Below, piece by piece: positions 41,813 to 51,313 of a DNA stretch of 64,000 nucleotides. How positions within the stretch are numbered: the stretch's first letter is position 1; every line of letters starts with the position of its first letter. Under the pieces are notes generated by a model. That model did no database searches, had not been told where the DNA came from, and saw only the letters and a list, made by a program, of their open reading frames with translations. The DNA lies in assembly GCA_900769705.1 (NCBI GenBank), contig CAAGHP010000020.1, positions 124,001-188,000 of the forward strand. The letters run 5' to 3'. The DNA comes from Alphaproteobacteria bacterium. GTDB lineage: Bacteria > Pseudomonadota > Alphaproteobacteria > RF32 > CAG-239. The position numbers and the translations under genes are program-made.

Positions 41813-43833
41813 CGGCCGTTATTCCCTTTATGTGCATATACGGCATTGTAAAGCGCATCATTTTTGCCTTCAGTCGAATAGTTTTTGAATTTATTGTTTT
41901 TACTCAAAATTTCTTCATAGGTCTTATTGTTTTTGAACTTTTCTTTGCGTTGTTTGTTGCTTTCAATCTGCGAGTCCATGGCTTTGATGTCATTTGCAAT
42001 ATTTGCAGCCGCGCTGTTTTGAATAACACTGCGGGTGTTGAATTTGGTTGCAGCTTCATCCAATCCGTCTAATCCGGCTTCTTTGCGCTTTTTCGGCAGC
42101 AGCAGCTCTTTATGCTTGTCGCAGGCTTCAAAGAATTTATCTGTCTTGTCAAGGCTTTCTTTAGTGTCTTTTGATATTTCACCGCCGGCTGATTTATAGT
42201 TGGATTTTTTCAAATCATCGGTCAGATAGCCTTTGCTTTTTCCGACTGCGTGTTCGGCTGTTTTAAGCAGTTCTTCAACGCCAATTTGTTGGGCATTTGC
42301 AATTTTAGCCGGATCTTTCACGCCTTCGTTTAATTCCATATCCAGTTTAATGTGCTCGGCCACGCCGGTAACGCCGGCCATGAGGCTTGAATATTTTTTC
42401 TGAGTGGCTTTGGCAATGTCTTTTTGAACATTTTCATCATTCCAATCAGGCAATTCGCCGTTTTTCTTCATGTGCTTTGCCATATATTCAGTGGTGGCGG
42501 CCTGAACCGCAACATCATAAACCCGAACCATGGCATTTTTCATCTGCTTAGAATTTTCCATGGCGTTCAGCTGTTCCATAAAGGCTTTCGGATCTTTTTT
42601 ATAAGTTTGATTGATGTTTTCAATCATGGCTTTGTCTTTAGGATTATTTTCATCCAAAACAGTCCATTTCTGCGGAGTTTTACCCACATTGGCACGAATA
42701 TCTTGGCCGAGTTTGCTTATGTAGCCGTTTCTGTCATCTAAGCCCTGAGCAAATTTTTCGCGCATATTTTCCGGCATTTTATCCATAAAGTCCAAACCGT
42801 CCTTTTGGAAGTCTTTAGCTTTTTGACTGTTGGCTTTATCTGATTTATTTTTTGGCGCATTGTGCTTTTTCTCAAATTTATCACACGTGCGGTCAACTGC
42901 TCCGCAAACGCCGCCGACAACTTTGTTGACAGACCAATTCAAAGATGCTAAGAACCATTCGTTATACATATATTGAATAATATCTTGTTCGCCGATTTTA
43001 GAGCCTTCCCAGCTGCTGCCTTTGCTTTTATCTTCTTCCGGAGCATCTTCAACCGTGGCTTCGTTTTCATCTTCATTTTCTTCTTTTTTCTGCGGTTGAA
43101 CATTTACTTTGACTGCAGGTTTTTCTTGGGTTTCTACTTTCAAAGCCGGTTTTTCTTCGCCGCCGATTTCCAAACCTTCGCTGTTTTCAGCCATTTCAAT
43201 ATTCAAAGGTGCGGCGGTGTTTTCTGTTTGCTGCTCTGCGGCTTTGTTGTTTGTCAAAATTTTGCTGCTGAGAACAGGAGAGTACCCTTCTTCATCTTTA
43301 ACCTGTCCTACTTTAGCAATATCCTCAACAGTTTGCCCGTTTCTATCCGGCGAATCCATTGAAATACCCAGATTTTTCAATTCCTCCATATTTTTTGCAT
43401 ATTCTTCGCTTTTTTGCTGAAAAGTGTTTTTGCCGTCATCAGAGAGGTTTTGCTCCGGCGAGCGGTCAAGGTTGGCCTTGTCGTAGGCCGCAACAGCCTG
43501 TTTAGCTGCAAAGGTGGCAAAATTTTCGCCGGTTATCGGATTTTGGGTTTTAGAAAAAGCTTCAAATTGTTCAGCCGAAACAATTCCTTTGTCTGTCAAA
43601 TCTTTTACTCTTTTGACGGTGTCCATCATTTTGTCTAAAGGAACAAGTCCCATGTTTTCTTTGTTTTTAACTTTAGGAAAAACTTGTTTGGCAAATTCTT
43701 TCGATTCTAAAAGTTTGGGATTTTTTGTCAGAATATCTTTAAGCTTTTCATCAGACGCCTTGTCTTGCACTGCCTTTAAAAAGTCTCTGGCGGCTCTTTT
43801 CATTAACACTGATTGTTGATTTTTTTCAGCCAT
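41809..43833 (-). CDS. Large acidic, mostly hydrophilic protein of the coupling-protein operon
   Basis: The 674-residue protein has no signal peptide. Residues 1-150 are helical and charged. A disordered acidic segment (about 200-275, rich in E, K, P and V: KVNVQPQKKEENEDENEATV) follows, then a central and C-terminal region that may be folded. Short hydrophobic patches such as ASLNWSVNKVVGGVCGAV near residue 295 are the only possible membrane contact. It could be a cytoplasmic adaptor, a scaffold or an effector. I recognise no domain. The downstream membrane protein overlaps it by four bases. Confidence 0.6.
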   Translation of the reverse strand: MAEKNQQSVLMKRAARDFLKAVQDKASDEKLKDILTKNPKLLESKEFAKQVFPKVKNKENMGLVPLDKMMDTVKRVKDLTDKGIVSAEQFEAFSKTQNPITGENFATFAAKQAVAAYDKANLDRSPEQNLSDDGKNTFQQKSEEYAKNMEELKNLGISMDSPDRNGQTVEDIAKVGQVKDEEGYSPVLSSKILTNNKAAEQQTENTAAPLNIEMAENSEGLEIGGEEKPALKVETQEKPAVKVNVQPQKKEENEDENEATVEDAPEEDKSKGSSWEGSKIGEQDIIQYMYNEWFLASLNWSVNKVVGGVCGAVDRTCDKFEKKHNAPKNKSDKANSQKAKDFQKDGLDFMDKMPENMREKFAQGLDDRNGYISKLGQDIRANVGKTPQKWTVLDENNPKDKAMIENINQTYKKDPKAFMEQLNAMENSKQMKNAMVRVYDVAVQAATTEYMAKHMKKNGELPDWNDENVQKDIAKATQKKYSSLMAGVTGVAEHIKLDMELNEGVKDPAKIANAQQIGVEELLKTAEHAVGKSKGYLTDDLKKSNYKSAGGEISKDTKESLDKTDKFFEACDKHKELLLPKKRKEAGLDGLDEAATKFNTRSVIQNSAAANIANDIKAMDSQIESNKQRKEKFKNNKTYEEILSKNNKFKNYSTEGKNDALYNAVYAHKGNNGR

Positions 43834-43903
43834 GGGTTTTCTCCTTCTAACCTTATACCCTCAATATATCATAAAAAAATTTTTTTGTCTATTGTTATTT
43901 GTG

Positions 43904-44917
43904 CTAAACTTTGAGTCTTTTCAAAAAGTTACCGATTTCCAAATTTACACGAATACCGTCTTTAGGCGTAACTTTTAAGAGCCCGAACCAGCGTGGTTTG
44001 ATTTTACTGAAATCAATCGGCGCAAAAATTGCCGGATTGGTTGTCAAAGCCTTAAACGCTCCGTCCACGTCTTTTTGCGCTACCCTGAAAAAATTGCTGA
44101 TAAGCCGTTCGGCGTCAACCGGAAAGTTTTTAGCAGCCAAAGCTTCGGTAAATTTACGTTGTCTTTCTTTACGATTCAAATATTCTTCATACATAATCCG
44201 CTTAATGTGTTTTTCTTGATATTTTAGATATTTGGCCTGATATGACAGTTCGCAGCTTTCCATATCTATCAAAATTTCCACATAAGAAATTACAGCCAGC
44301 TGTAAATCGGCATTTGTCAATTTTTCAGCAAAGCTTAAAAATTCTTCATCGCTTGAAGTTAGCGGAAAATCGCCGACTTCCTGTGGAAACATTTTGGTCA
44401 GCAGCACCCAACCGGCAACAATATCCCCCGATAAAATGCGGCCGGAGCTTGGTTTATAGTTAGGGTACAAATCATCAATTTCAAATGAGCATTGGTAAGG
44501 CTTATTTAATTTTTCGGTTGAAAGTTTATTAACCGAATTGTAAAAATTTAAAAAGGCCTGCGCTAATTCGGATTCATCGCTGCCCAATGTCGGTTGCTCT
44601 TTCGTATCCTGCGCTTCTACTTTGGCGTCTTGCAAAGAAGATACCAGCGCTTTATCTAAATCTTCATCAGATATTTTTTCATTTACGCTTTGATCGGCTG
44701 CGCTCAGCATTGTTGTATAGTCAACAATATCGTCGTTATCGTCATCATCGTCACCATCGTCATCATCAACCGATGCACTGCTGTCGGCATTTTTCATCTG
44801 ATTTATTTTTTCAGCAGCCGATACATTATTGTTCGGTTCGTTGTCTATGGAATCATTGATAAAACTGTCGAGCAGCTTTTCAAAATCATCATCTTCCAAA
44901 ATATCGCTGTTAGCCAT
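43904..44917 (-). CDS. Acidic cytoplasmic protein, first gene of the coupling-protein operon
   Basis: From ATG 44917 (AGGAG 9 nt upstream) the protein is 337 residues; the frame runs on to 44968 without a ribosome site. The first 130 residues are acidic with a poly-Asp tract (D51-D63), then an S/E/Q-rich stretch. A folded part from about 135 contains PNYKPSSGRILSGDIVAGWV, a segment with ELSYQAKYLKYQEKHIKR and a C-terminal LLKVTPKDGIRVNLEIGNFL. No family is recognised. The 70-nt gap to the next gene may hold weak signals. It is divergent from rluD. Confidence 0.6.
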   Translation of the reverse strand: MANSDILEDDDFEKLLDSFINDSIDNEPNNNVSAAEKINQMKNADSSASVDDDDGDDDDDNDDIVDYTTMLSAADQSVNEKISDEDLDKALVSSLQDAKVEAQDTKEQPTLGSDESELAQAFLNFYNSVNKLSTEKLNKPYQCSFEIDDLYPNYKPSSGRILSGDIVAGWVLLTKMFPQEVGDFPLTSSDEEFLSFAEKLTNADLQLAVISYVEILIDMESCELSYQAKYLKYQEKHIKRIMYEEYLNRKERQRKFTEALAAKNFPVDAERLISNFFRVAQKDVDGAFKALTTNPAIFAPIDFSKIKPRWFGLLKVTPKDGIRVNLEIGNFLKRLKV

Positions 44918-45016
44918 ATTCTTATTCTCCTGAATATTTGCATAATCTTTACTTGCTTTTAGCGGCAAGACTTATTAAGCTGTATTATAAACAAAGATAC
45001 TTAATAAAGGCTAAAA

Positions 45017-45994
45017 ATGAGCATGGAAGAAACAATATTTTCTACAGCAGAAGCTGCGGAATGTGATAAAAAGTTACGTTTGGATAAATTTTTGGCAAAA
45101 AGCCTGCCGAATTTTTCACGTTCGCAGCTGCAACGATTGATTGCGGAAGGCTATGTTTTGCTGGATGACATTATTGTTTCGGATAATTCATATAAAGTAA
45201 AAGCTGGCGATGTTTTCCAAGTTTCCGTTCCTCCGGCCGCAGAAGCCGAGCCGATTGCCGAAGATATTCCGCTGGATATAGTTTATGAAGACGCCGATTT
45301 ACTGGTTGTCAACAAACCGGCCGGCATGACTGTTCACCCTGCAGCTGGCGTTTCACGTGGAACACTGGTAAATGCTTTACTTTATCATTGCAAAGACAGT
45401 CTGTCAGGCATCGGCGGCGTTAAGCGTCCGGGGATTGTACATCGTATTGACCGCGAAACCAGCGGTTTGTTGGTAGTGGCAAAAAATGACATTGCTCATC
45501 GTTTTTTGAGTGAACAATTTGCCGAACATTCTATTGAACGCACTTATTTAGCCGTTGTTTACGGCGTCCCTGCCCCGCTTAACGGCTGTATAGAAGGAAA
45601 TATCGGGCGCAGTCCTGCCGATCGCAAAAAAATGGCGATTGTAACAAACGGCGGTAAGCCGGCGATTACTCATTATAAAACCCTGCAGATGTTCAAAAAT
45701 GCAGCTTCGTTAGTGCAATGTAATCTGGAAACGGGCCGTACTCATCAGATTCGCGTACACTTAACAAGTGTAGGCAATGCTTTAATCGGTGACAAAGTCT
45801 ATGTGAAGAACCATAAAACCGCCGTAAATTTGCCGCAGAATCTCAAAAACTATGTCAATGATTTTCCACGCCAAGCCTTGCACGCCAAGAGTTTGGGCTT
45901 TATTCATCCGACAACAAAAAAATTTATGCAGTTTGATTCTTCATTACCTTCAGATATGGCTGAGCTGCTGCAAAAACTTGCGGATGTAGACTAA
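45017..45994 (+). CDS. rluD: Ribosomal large subunit pseudouridine synthase RluD type
   Basis: RluD-type enzymes convert uridines of 23S rRNA helix 69 to pseudouridine. The 325-residue protein has an N-terminal S4 domain (RLDKFLAKSLPNFSRSQLQ), VVNKPAGMTVHPAAG, the catalytic-aspartate motif HRIDRETSGLLVVAKN, ERTYLAVVYG, GRTHQIRVHL and the C-terminal HAKSLGFIHP. The first ATG is taken; a second ATG lies two codons later. A parS-like sequence with two mismatches (45349-45364) falls inside the gene. It is divergent from the coupling-protein operon. Confidence 0.92.
   Translation: MSMEETIFSTAEAAECDKKLRLDKFLAKSLPNFSRSQLQRLIAEGYVLLDDIIVSDNSYKVKAGDVFQVSVPPAAEAEPIAEDIPLDIVYEDADLLVVNKPAGMTVHPAAGVSRGTLVNALLYHCKDSLSGIGGVKRPGIVHRIDRETSGLLVVAKNDIAHRFLSEQFAEHSIERTYLAVVYGVPAPLNGCIEGNIGRSPADRKKMAIVTNGGKPAITHYKTLQMFKNAASLVQCNLETGRTHQIRVHLTSVGNALIGDKVYVKNHKTAVNLPQNLKNYVNDFPRQALHAKSLGFIHPTTKKFMQFDSSLPSDMAELLQKLADVD
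45349..45364. promoter_or_regulatory. Degenerate parS-like palindrome inside rluD
   Basis: CGTTTCACGTGGAACA matches the parS consensus at 14 of 16 positions and keeps the central TTCACGTG core. It is about 15-16 kb from parB and could be a weak ParB site or chance. Confidence 0.4.
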
Positions 45995-46037
45995 TCTTTA
46001 GTTGATATTTTATTAAAAAATAGAACTAAAGTATAGA

Positions 46038-46066
46038 TTGTTTGTTAAAATTTTCATCTATATCAT
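46038..46066 (+). promoter_or_regulatory. Candidate promoter for rpoH
   Basis: TTGTTT (46038-46043) and TATCAT (46061-46066) are 17 bp apart, 34 nt upstream of the rpoH ATG. Confidence 0.55.
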
Positions 46067-46099
46067 ACTTCTAAACAACTAACAGGGGAAGTGAAGATA

Positions 46100-46975
46100 A
46101 TGGAAAATTTAACAGCACTTACCGGAATGGATTTTTCTCCGGAAATAAATTTGGCCAGATACCTGCAAAATATCCGTAAATATCCGATTTTAACGCAGGA
46201 AGAAGAATATACTTTGGCTAAAAAGTATAAAGAAACCGGCAACAAAGACGTGGCTTATCAGCTGATAACATCTCATTTGCGTTTGGTTGTTAAAGTTGTT
46301 TCACGTTATAAGGGCTATGGTCTGCCGATAAGCGAGATGATTTCCGAAGGCAATATCGGCTTGATTTATGCTATTGATAAGTTTGAGCCGGATAAGGGTT
46401 TTCGTTTTTCCACTTATGCTTTGTGGTGGATAAAAGCGTCAGTGCAAAAATATATTCTTAATTCGTGGTCGCTGGTCAAACTTGGAACTACGGCGGCGCA
46501 AAAAAAGCTGTTTTTCAATTTGCGTAAAATTAAAAACAGTTTGAACTTAATGGATGACCGTGAGCTTTCGTCGGATATTTTGAAAGATATTGCCCGTTCG
46601 CTTGATGTCAGTGTGCAGGAAGTCACCGAGATGAATACTCGCCTCAAATCACATGATGGTTCGCTGAATTCTCCGGTAGACAGCGATTCGGAACGCACGG
46701 CCGAATGGATGGATTTTATCTCTGACAGCAAGCCGAATCAAGAAGAGCGCTATGCGTATAAAGAAACCATGAACTACCGTCGCAAGCTGTTTAATCAGGC
46801 AATTACGGTTTTAAATCCGCGTGAAAAAGATATTTTGTTTAAGCGCCGTATGAGTGATGAAACCATTACTTTAGAAGATTTAAGTCAAGCCTATAACATT
46901 TCGAAAGAGCGCGTGCGTCAAATAGAGCTTAATTCTATCCGCAAAATTTCTAAAGCTATAGAGGTTTTGCAGTAA
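46100..46975 (+). CDS. rpoH: RNA polymerase heat-shock sigma factor RpoH (sigma-32)
   Basis: RpoH directs transcription of heat-shock genes. From ATG 46100 the protein is 291 residues; the frame opens earlier at a GTG. It shows region 1.2/2.1 (ILTQEEEYTLAKKYKETG), region 2 core (ISEGNIGLIYAIDKFEPDKG followed by RFSTYALWWIKASVQ), the RpoH-specific LVKLGTTAAQKKLFFNLRK, and region 4 with KERVRQIELNSIRKI. It is monocistronic with a candidate promoter upstream. The RND operon begins 72 nt downstream. Confidence 0.95.
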   Translation: MENLTALTGMDFSPEINLARYLQNIRKYPILTQEEEYTLAKKYKETGNKDVAYQLITSHLRLVVKVVSRYKGYGLPISEMISEGNIGLIYAIDKFEPDKGFRFSTYALWWIKASVQKYILNSWSLVKLGTTAAQKKLFFNLRKIKNSLNLMDDRELSSDILKDIARSLDVSVQEVTEMNTRLKSHDGSLNSPVDSDSERTAEWMDFISDSKPNQEERYAYKETMNYRRKLFNQAITVLNPREKDILFKRRMSDETITLEDLSQAYNISKERVRQIELNSIRKISKAIEVLQ

Positions 46976-47047
46976 GCGGTTACTTGAAAAGTGTGTTTTA
47001 TCGTATATCTAGAGTCAGACTTAATCTAGCAGGAGGCTTTGGATAAA

Positions 47048-48169
47048 ATGAAAAAAGACACATTCAAAAATTTGCTGATTTTGATATTGTTGCTGATAAT
47101 TGCGGGCGGAGGAGTGTTTTTGTATAAACACAGCCGCCCGCATGCCGAAGAGATGGTAAAATCCGAAAACTTAATTACTGTCGCGACTGAACAGCCTAAA
47201 GTTAGGGATATTGTTGTATCTAAAAGTTTTATTGGACGGGTTGCAGCCGTACGCAGTGTAAATATTCTGCCGTATTTAAGCGGATATATAGCTAAAATTC
47301 CGGCTGATAGCGGACAAGAAGTAAAAAAAGGCGATATTTTGATTGTTTTGCGGCAGGAAGAATATAAAGCTGCTTTAACTTCAGCTTATTCTGCCGTACT
47401 TTCCGGCATCGCCGACTTGCAGAATGCTCAGAGCCAATATCAGCGCTTGTTGAAAGCCGGAGCCAAAGCCGTTTCGCAGACAGAGCTTGATAATGCCAAA
47501 ACGGCGCTTTTAACCGCGCAGGCTGCAGCCGAAACAGCCGAAGCCAATTATGAAACCGCTAAAATAAATTTGGCGTATACATTGGTTAAAGCTCCGTTTG
47601 ACGGAGTGCTCGGAAACATCAATGTGGCAATCGGCGATTTTATTTCTCCGTCGATGTCTCCGGCTTTGGTGCGGATTGTGCAATATAATCCGGCGCGGGT
47701 AATTTTTTCGGTTACCGATAAAGAATTTTTACAAAATAAAGATTTGTTTGCCGATAAAGTTAAAGTTATTCTTTCTGACGGAGAAACTTATCCTTTTACC
47801 GGTAAGGTTATTTATACGGAAAATGCCTTAGAAAAAAGCACCAATACTTTGGCTGTTTATGCCGAATTTGAAAATCCGCAGCGTTTGCTGATTCCCAATG
47901 CCTATGTTAAAGTTTTGTTGGAGCATACATATAAAAACGTTGTGGCTGTTGCCAAGAATTTGGTGCAGCTGAAAGACGGCAGCAACTTTGTTTATACCGT
48001 GCAAAACGGAACAGTGGTTTTGTTGCCGGTGCAGATTGAAGCTGAAAAGGACGATGTTTTTTTGCTTAAAAATAATTTTAAAGTTGATGAATTGCTGATT
48101 GTTCAAGAAATTGATGCGTCGCTTACGGGGCAAAAAGTCCGAGTTCAAAATCAATCTCAAAAGGAGTAA
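47048..48169 (+). CDS. RND efflux periplasmic adaptor (HlyD/AcrA family)
   Basis: From ATG 47048, with AGGAGG at 47031-47036, the protein is 373 residues. An N-terminal anchor (about 8-28) is followed by the barrel-sandwich lipoyl motif (VNILPYLSGYIAKIPADSGQ and VKKGDILIVL), a helical hairpin (about 90-150), the second lipoyl half (TLVKAPFDGVLGNINVAIGD) and beta-barrel parts. It links the inner-membrane pump to the outer-membrane channel. The pump gene starts 6 nt later. No regulator gene is next to this triplet. Confidence 0.93.
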   Translation: MKKDTFKNLLILILLLIIAGGGVFLYKHSRPHAEEMVKSENLITVATEQPKVRDIVVSKSFIGRVAAVRSVNILPYLSGYIAKIPADSGQEVKKGDILIVLRQEEYKAALTSAYSAVLSGIADLQNAQSQYQRLLKAGAKAVSQTELDNAKTALLTAQAAAETAEANYETAKINLAYTLVKAPFDGVLGNINVAIGDFISPSMSPALVRIVQYNPARVIFSVTDKEFLQNKDLFADKVKVILSDGETYPFTGKVIYTENALEKSTNTLAVYAEFENPQRLLIPNAYVKVLLEHTYKNVVAVAKNLVQLKDGSNFVYTVQNGTVVLLPVQIEAEKDDVFLLKNNFKVDELLIVQEIDASLTGQKVRVQNQSQKE

Positions 48170-48175
48170 TAAGCT

Positions 48176-51100
48176 ATGTTTTCGGCATTTTTTATCAATC
48201 GGCCTCGTTTTGCCATTGTGCTTTCTGTGGTATTGATTATTTTAGGTTTGCTTTCACTGGCTGTTTTGCCGGTGGCGCAGTATCCGGAAATCACTCCGCC
48301 GCAGATTGTGGTTTCGACAACTTATTCCGGCGCCGGAGCCAAAGTTTTGGTTGATACGGTGGCTGTGCCGATAGAAAATGAAATCAACGGCGTTGAAAAT
48401 ATGATGTATATGTCATCATCTTCTGACGATAACGGTTCATACGAGCTTACGGTAACGTTTGACGTGGGAACAAATGCCGATATCGCGCAGGTAAAAGTGC
48501 AGAACCGTTTGCAGCAGGTAACATCCGAGCTTCCCGATGAAGTTAATCAGTACGGCGTCAGTGTCAAAACACAGAATCCGAACATTTTGGCGCTGCTGGT
48601 ACTGCGTTCTCCTAACCACACTTACGATGATTTATTTTTAAGCAACTATGCTTATACCAATATTAAAAATGCTTTGGCGCGTGTTAAAGGCGTGGGAGAA
48701 GTGCAGATTTTTGGCCCGCAGTACAGTATGCGTATATGGCTGAATTTAGATAAATTAAATGCACTTGGTTTAAACAGCTCCGATGTTATAAGCGCGGTTA
48801 AAAATCAAAATATACAGGCTTCAGTCGGCAGTATAGGCGCTGCTCCAAGCACTAAAAACAACAAAATGGTTTTATCTCTGACTGCCAAAGGCTTGCTAAA
48901 CAGCGTTGCCGATTTTGAAAATATTGTAGTTGCGTCCGGAGCCGACGGAGCGCAAATTTACCTCAGAGATGTGGCAAAAGTGGAGCTGGGCGCCGATACT
49001 TATAATATTAAATCAGGCTACAACAATGCGCCTGCTTTAATTATGGCAATAAATCAATTACCAAACTCAAATTCTTTACAAATTGTCGATAAGCTGCGCC
49101 AAAAAATTGCTGATTTAACCGAAGTTCTTCCGGAAGATATGGATTTGCAGGTGGCTTATGATTCTACAGAATATGTGCGCGCTTCCATTCAAAGCATTAT
49201 AGATACTTTGGTTATAACGTTTCTGTTGGTGGTTTTGGTAACCTATATTTTTTTACAAAAGCTGAAAACGACGCTGATTCCGTTGTTTACTATTCCGGTA
49301 TCGCTGATAGCTACGTTTATTGTGGTGTATTTATTGGGATTCAATATCAATATTTTAACATTGTTTGCTATGATTCTGGCTATTGGTTTGGTGGTTGATG
49401 ACGCTATTATCGTGGTAGAGCGTGTACAATATTTGATGCTGAACAAAGAACAAGATTCTAAAACCGCCTCTATTACCGCTATGAAAGAAATCGGCAGCGC
49501 GATTGTGGCTACAACATTTGTATTGCTGGCCATTTTTATCCCGGTAGGCTTGATGGCTGGAATTACCGGCAAAATTTATCAGCAATTTGCCGTAACTATC
49601 GCTACGGCGGTGGCCTTTTCGGCTGTTAATGCTTTAACTCTGAGTCCCGCGCTTTGCGCTATATTTTTGCGCGGCGATGAAAACAGCGAGCCTAAAGGTT
49701 TTTTTGCTTGGTTTGATAGGGTATTGAACAAAAGTAAAATCCACTATTTGAAGGCGGTTGTTTATTTTTCTAAACATCTGAAAACTATGGTATTATGCGT
49801 TATCGGAACAATAGGTTTGATAATTTTGGGATTTTTATATACTCCGACATCTTTTTTGCCGGAAGAAGATCAAGGGATTATTTTCGCTAACATTCAGCTG
49901 TCGGATACGGCCAGTATCAATGAAACAAGTAAGATTCTCAGTGAAATGAACGATAAAATTCTCAAAACCAAAGGTGTGAAATATTTTATTTCGGTTGCCG
50001 GCTACAGCATGCTTGGCGGCAGCGGTGAAAATGTGGCACTTGGTGTTATCGGATTGAAAAGTTGGGATGAACGCAGTTCCAAAAATTTATCGATTGAAGC
50101 TATCAGCCGAGATTTGCGCCGACAATTTGCCGGTAATAAACAAGCAACTATCAACTTTTTTGCACCGCCGGCCATTCCGGGTGTAGGACAAAGCAATGGT
50201 ATTTCTTTTGATTTTGTGACAATGAACGGCAGTACTTCTCCGCAAAAATTATATGCACAGCTGATGAAATATCTACAGTCAGTGAATAAAAGCGGATATT
50301 TTGATTATGCTTTTAGTACTTTTACGGCACAGACGCCGCACATCTATTTGGACATAGACAGGAAAAAATTGGAGTACTATAAAATTCCGGTATCATCGCT
50401 GTTTGCCACTTTGCAGAATAATTTGGGCTCGCGTTATATTAACAATATTACCTTGAGCGGGCAGATAAACAAGGTAATTTTACAGGCTGATTATCAATAT
50501 CGCAAGCAGCTGGAGGATATCGGTAATTTGTATGCGCGTTCAAACGATGGAAAGTTAGTACGTATCAACAGTTTTGCTGAAGTCAAAACTGAACTTTCTC
50601 CAAAAATTATATATCGTTTCAACCAATATACTTCAGCTTCCGTAACAGCCATGTCTAAAAACGGTGTCAGCAGTGGCCTGGCATTAAATGAACTGGAAAA
50701 GCTGGAAAAAGAACTGCCTAAAGAATACGGAGTTTGGTGGACCGGATTAAGTTTGCAAGAAGTTGAAACCAGAGGTTTGGCGACATTTTTGATTGGTTTG
50801 GCTATAGTCTTTTGTTATTTATTTTTGGTTGCCTTGTATGAAAGCTGGCTGTTGTCTTTGGCGGTAATTTTTTCAACGGTATTCGCTATATTGGGTGCGT
50901 TAATCGGACTATGGTTTATGGGACAGTCGCTAAGTATCTACGCTCAGCTTGGTTTGATTATGCTGATTGGCTTGGCGGCAAAGAATGCTATTTTGATTGT
51001 GGAATTTACTAAAATGTATCGTGAACAAGGCCTGCCGATTGTTGAGGCAGCGCGCCGCGGTGCCGAAGAACGCTATCGGGCGGTTTTGATGACTGCGTTT

Positions 51101-51313
51101 ACTTTTATCTTAGGCGTGTTTCCGATGGTAGTAGCCACCGGCGCCGGAGCAAGTTCGCAGATAGCTATCGGGGCGTCGGTGTTTTATGGAATGGTTGCTG
51201 CAACAGTGATAGGAATTATTTTTATTCCGTCGTTATTTGCTTTTTTTGAATACATAAAAGAAAAATTCAGCCCGTCATCAGAAATAAAATCCGGGGAGAA
51301 AAATAATGCTTAA
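48176..51313 (+). CDS. RND multidrug efflux permease (AcrB/MexB type)
   Basis: The 1045-residue protein is a full-length hydrophobe/amphiphile efflux RND pump. It starts FFINRPRFAIVLSVVLIILG. The proton-relay aspartates are in AIGLVVDDAIIVVE, and the second half has the LIMLIGLAAKNAILIVEF repeat. The porter-domain motif LPVAQYPEITPPQIVV and a C-terminal VFYGMVAATVIGIIF support it. It exports drugs or other amphiphiles by proton antiport. The outer-membrane factor gene overlaps it by 8 nt. Confidence 0.96.
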   Translation: MFSAFFINRPRFAIVLSVVLIILGLLSLAVLPVAQYPEITPPQIVVSTTYSGAGAKVLVDTVAVPIENEINGVENMMYMSSSSDDNGSYELTVTFDVGTNADIAQVKVQNRLQQVTSELPDEVNQYGVSVKTQNPNILALLVLRSPNHTYDDLFLSNYAYTNIKNALARVKGVGEVQIFGPQYSMRIWLNLDKLNALGLNSSDVISAVKNQNIQASVGSIGAAPSTKNNKMVLSLTAKGLLNSVADFENIVVASGADGAQIYLRDVAKVELGADTYNIKSGYNNAPALIMAINQLPNSNSLQIVDKLRQKIADLTEVLPEDMDLQVAYDSTEYVRASIQSIIDTLVITFLLVVLVTYIFLQKLKTTLIPLFTIPVSLIATFIVVYLLGFNINILTLFAMILAIGLVVDDAIIVVERVQYLMLNKEQDSKTASITAMKEIGSAIVATTFVLLAIFIPVGLMAGITGKIYQQFAVTIATAVAFSAVNALTLSPALCAIFLRGDENSEPKGFFAWFDRVLNKSKIHYLKAVVYFSKHLKTMVLCVIGTIGLIILGFLYTPTSFLPEEDQGIIFANIQLSDTASINETSKILSEMNDKILKTKGVKYFISVAGYSMLGGSGENVALGVIGLKSWDERSSKNLSIEAISRDLRRQFAGNKQATINFFAPPAIPGVGQSNGISFDFVTMNGSTSPQKLYAQLMKYLQSVNKSGYFDYAFSTFTAQTPHIYLDIDRKKLEYYKIPVSSLFATLQNNLGSRYINNITLSGQINKVILQADYQYRKQLEDIGNLYARSNDGKLVRINSFAEVKTELSPKIIYRFNQYTSASVTAMSKNGVSSGLALNELEKLEKELPKEYGVWWTGLSLQEVETRGLATFLIGLAIVFCYLFLVALYESWLLSLAVIFSTVFAILGALIGLWFMGQSLSIYAQLGLIMLIGLAAKNAILIVEFTKMYREQGLPIVEAARRGAEERYRAVLMTAFTFILGVFPMVVATGAGASSQIAIGASVFYGMVAATVIGIIFIPSLFAFFEYIKEKFSPSSEIKSGEKNNA

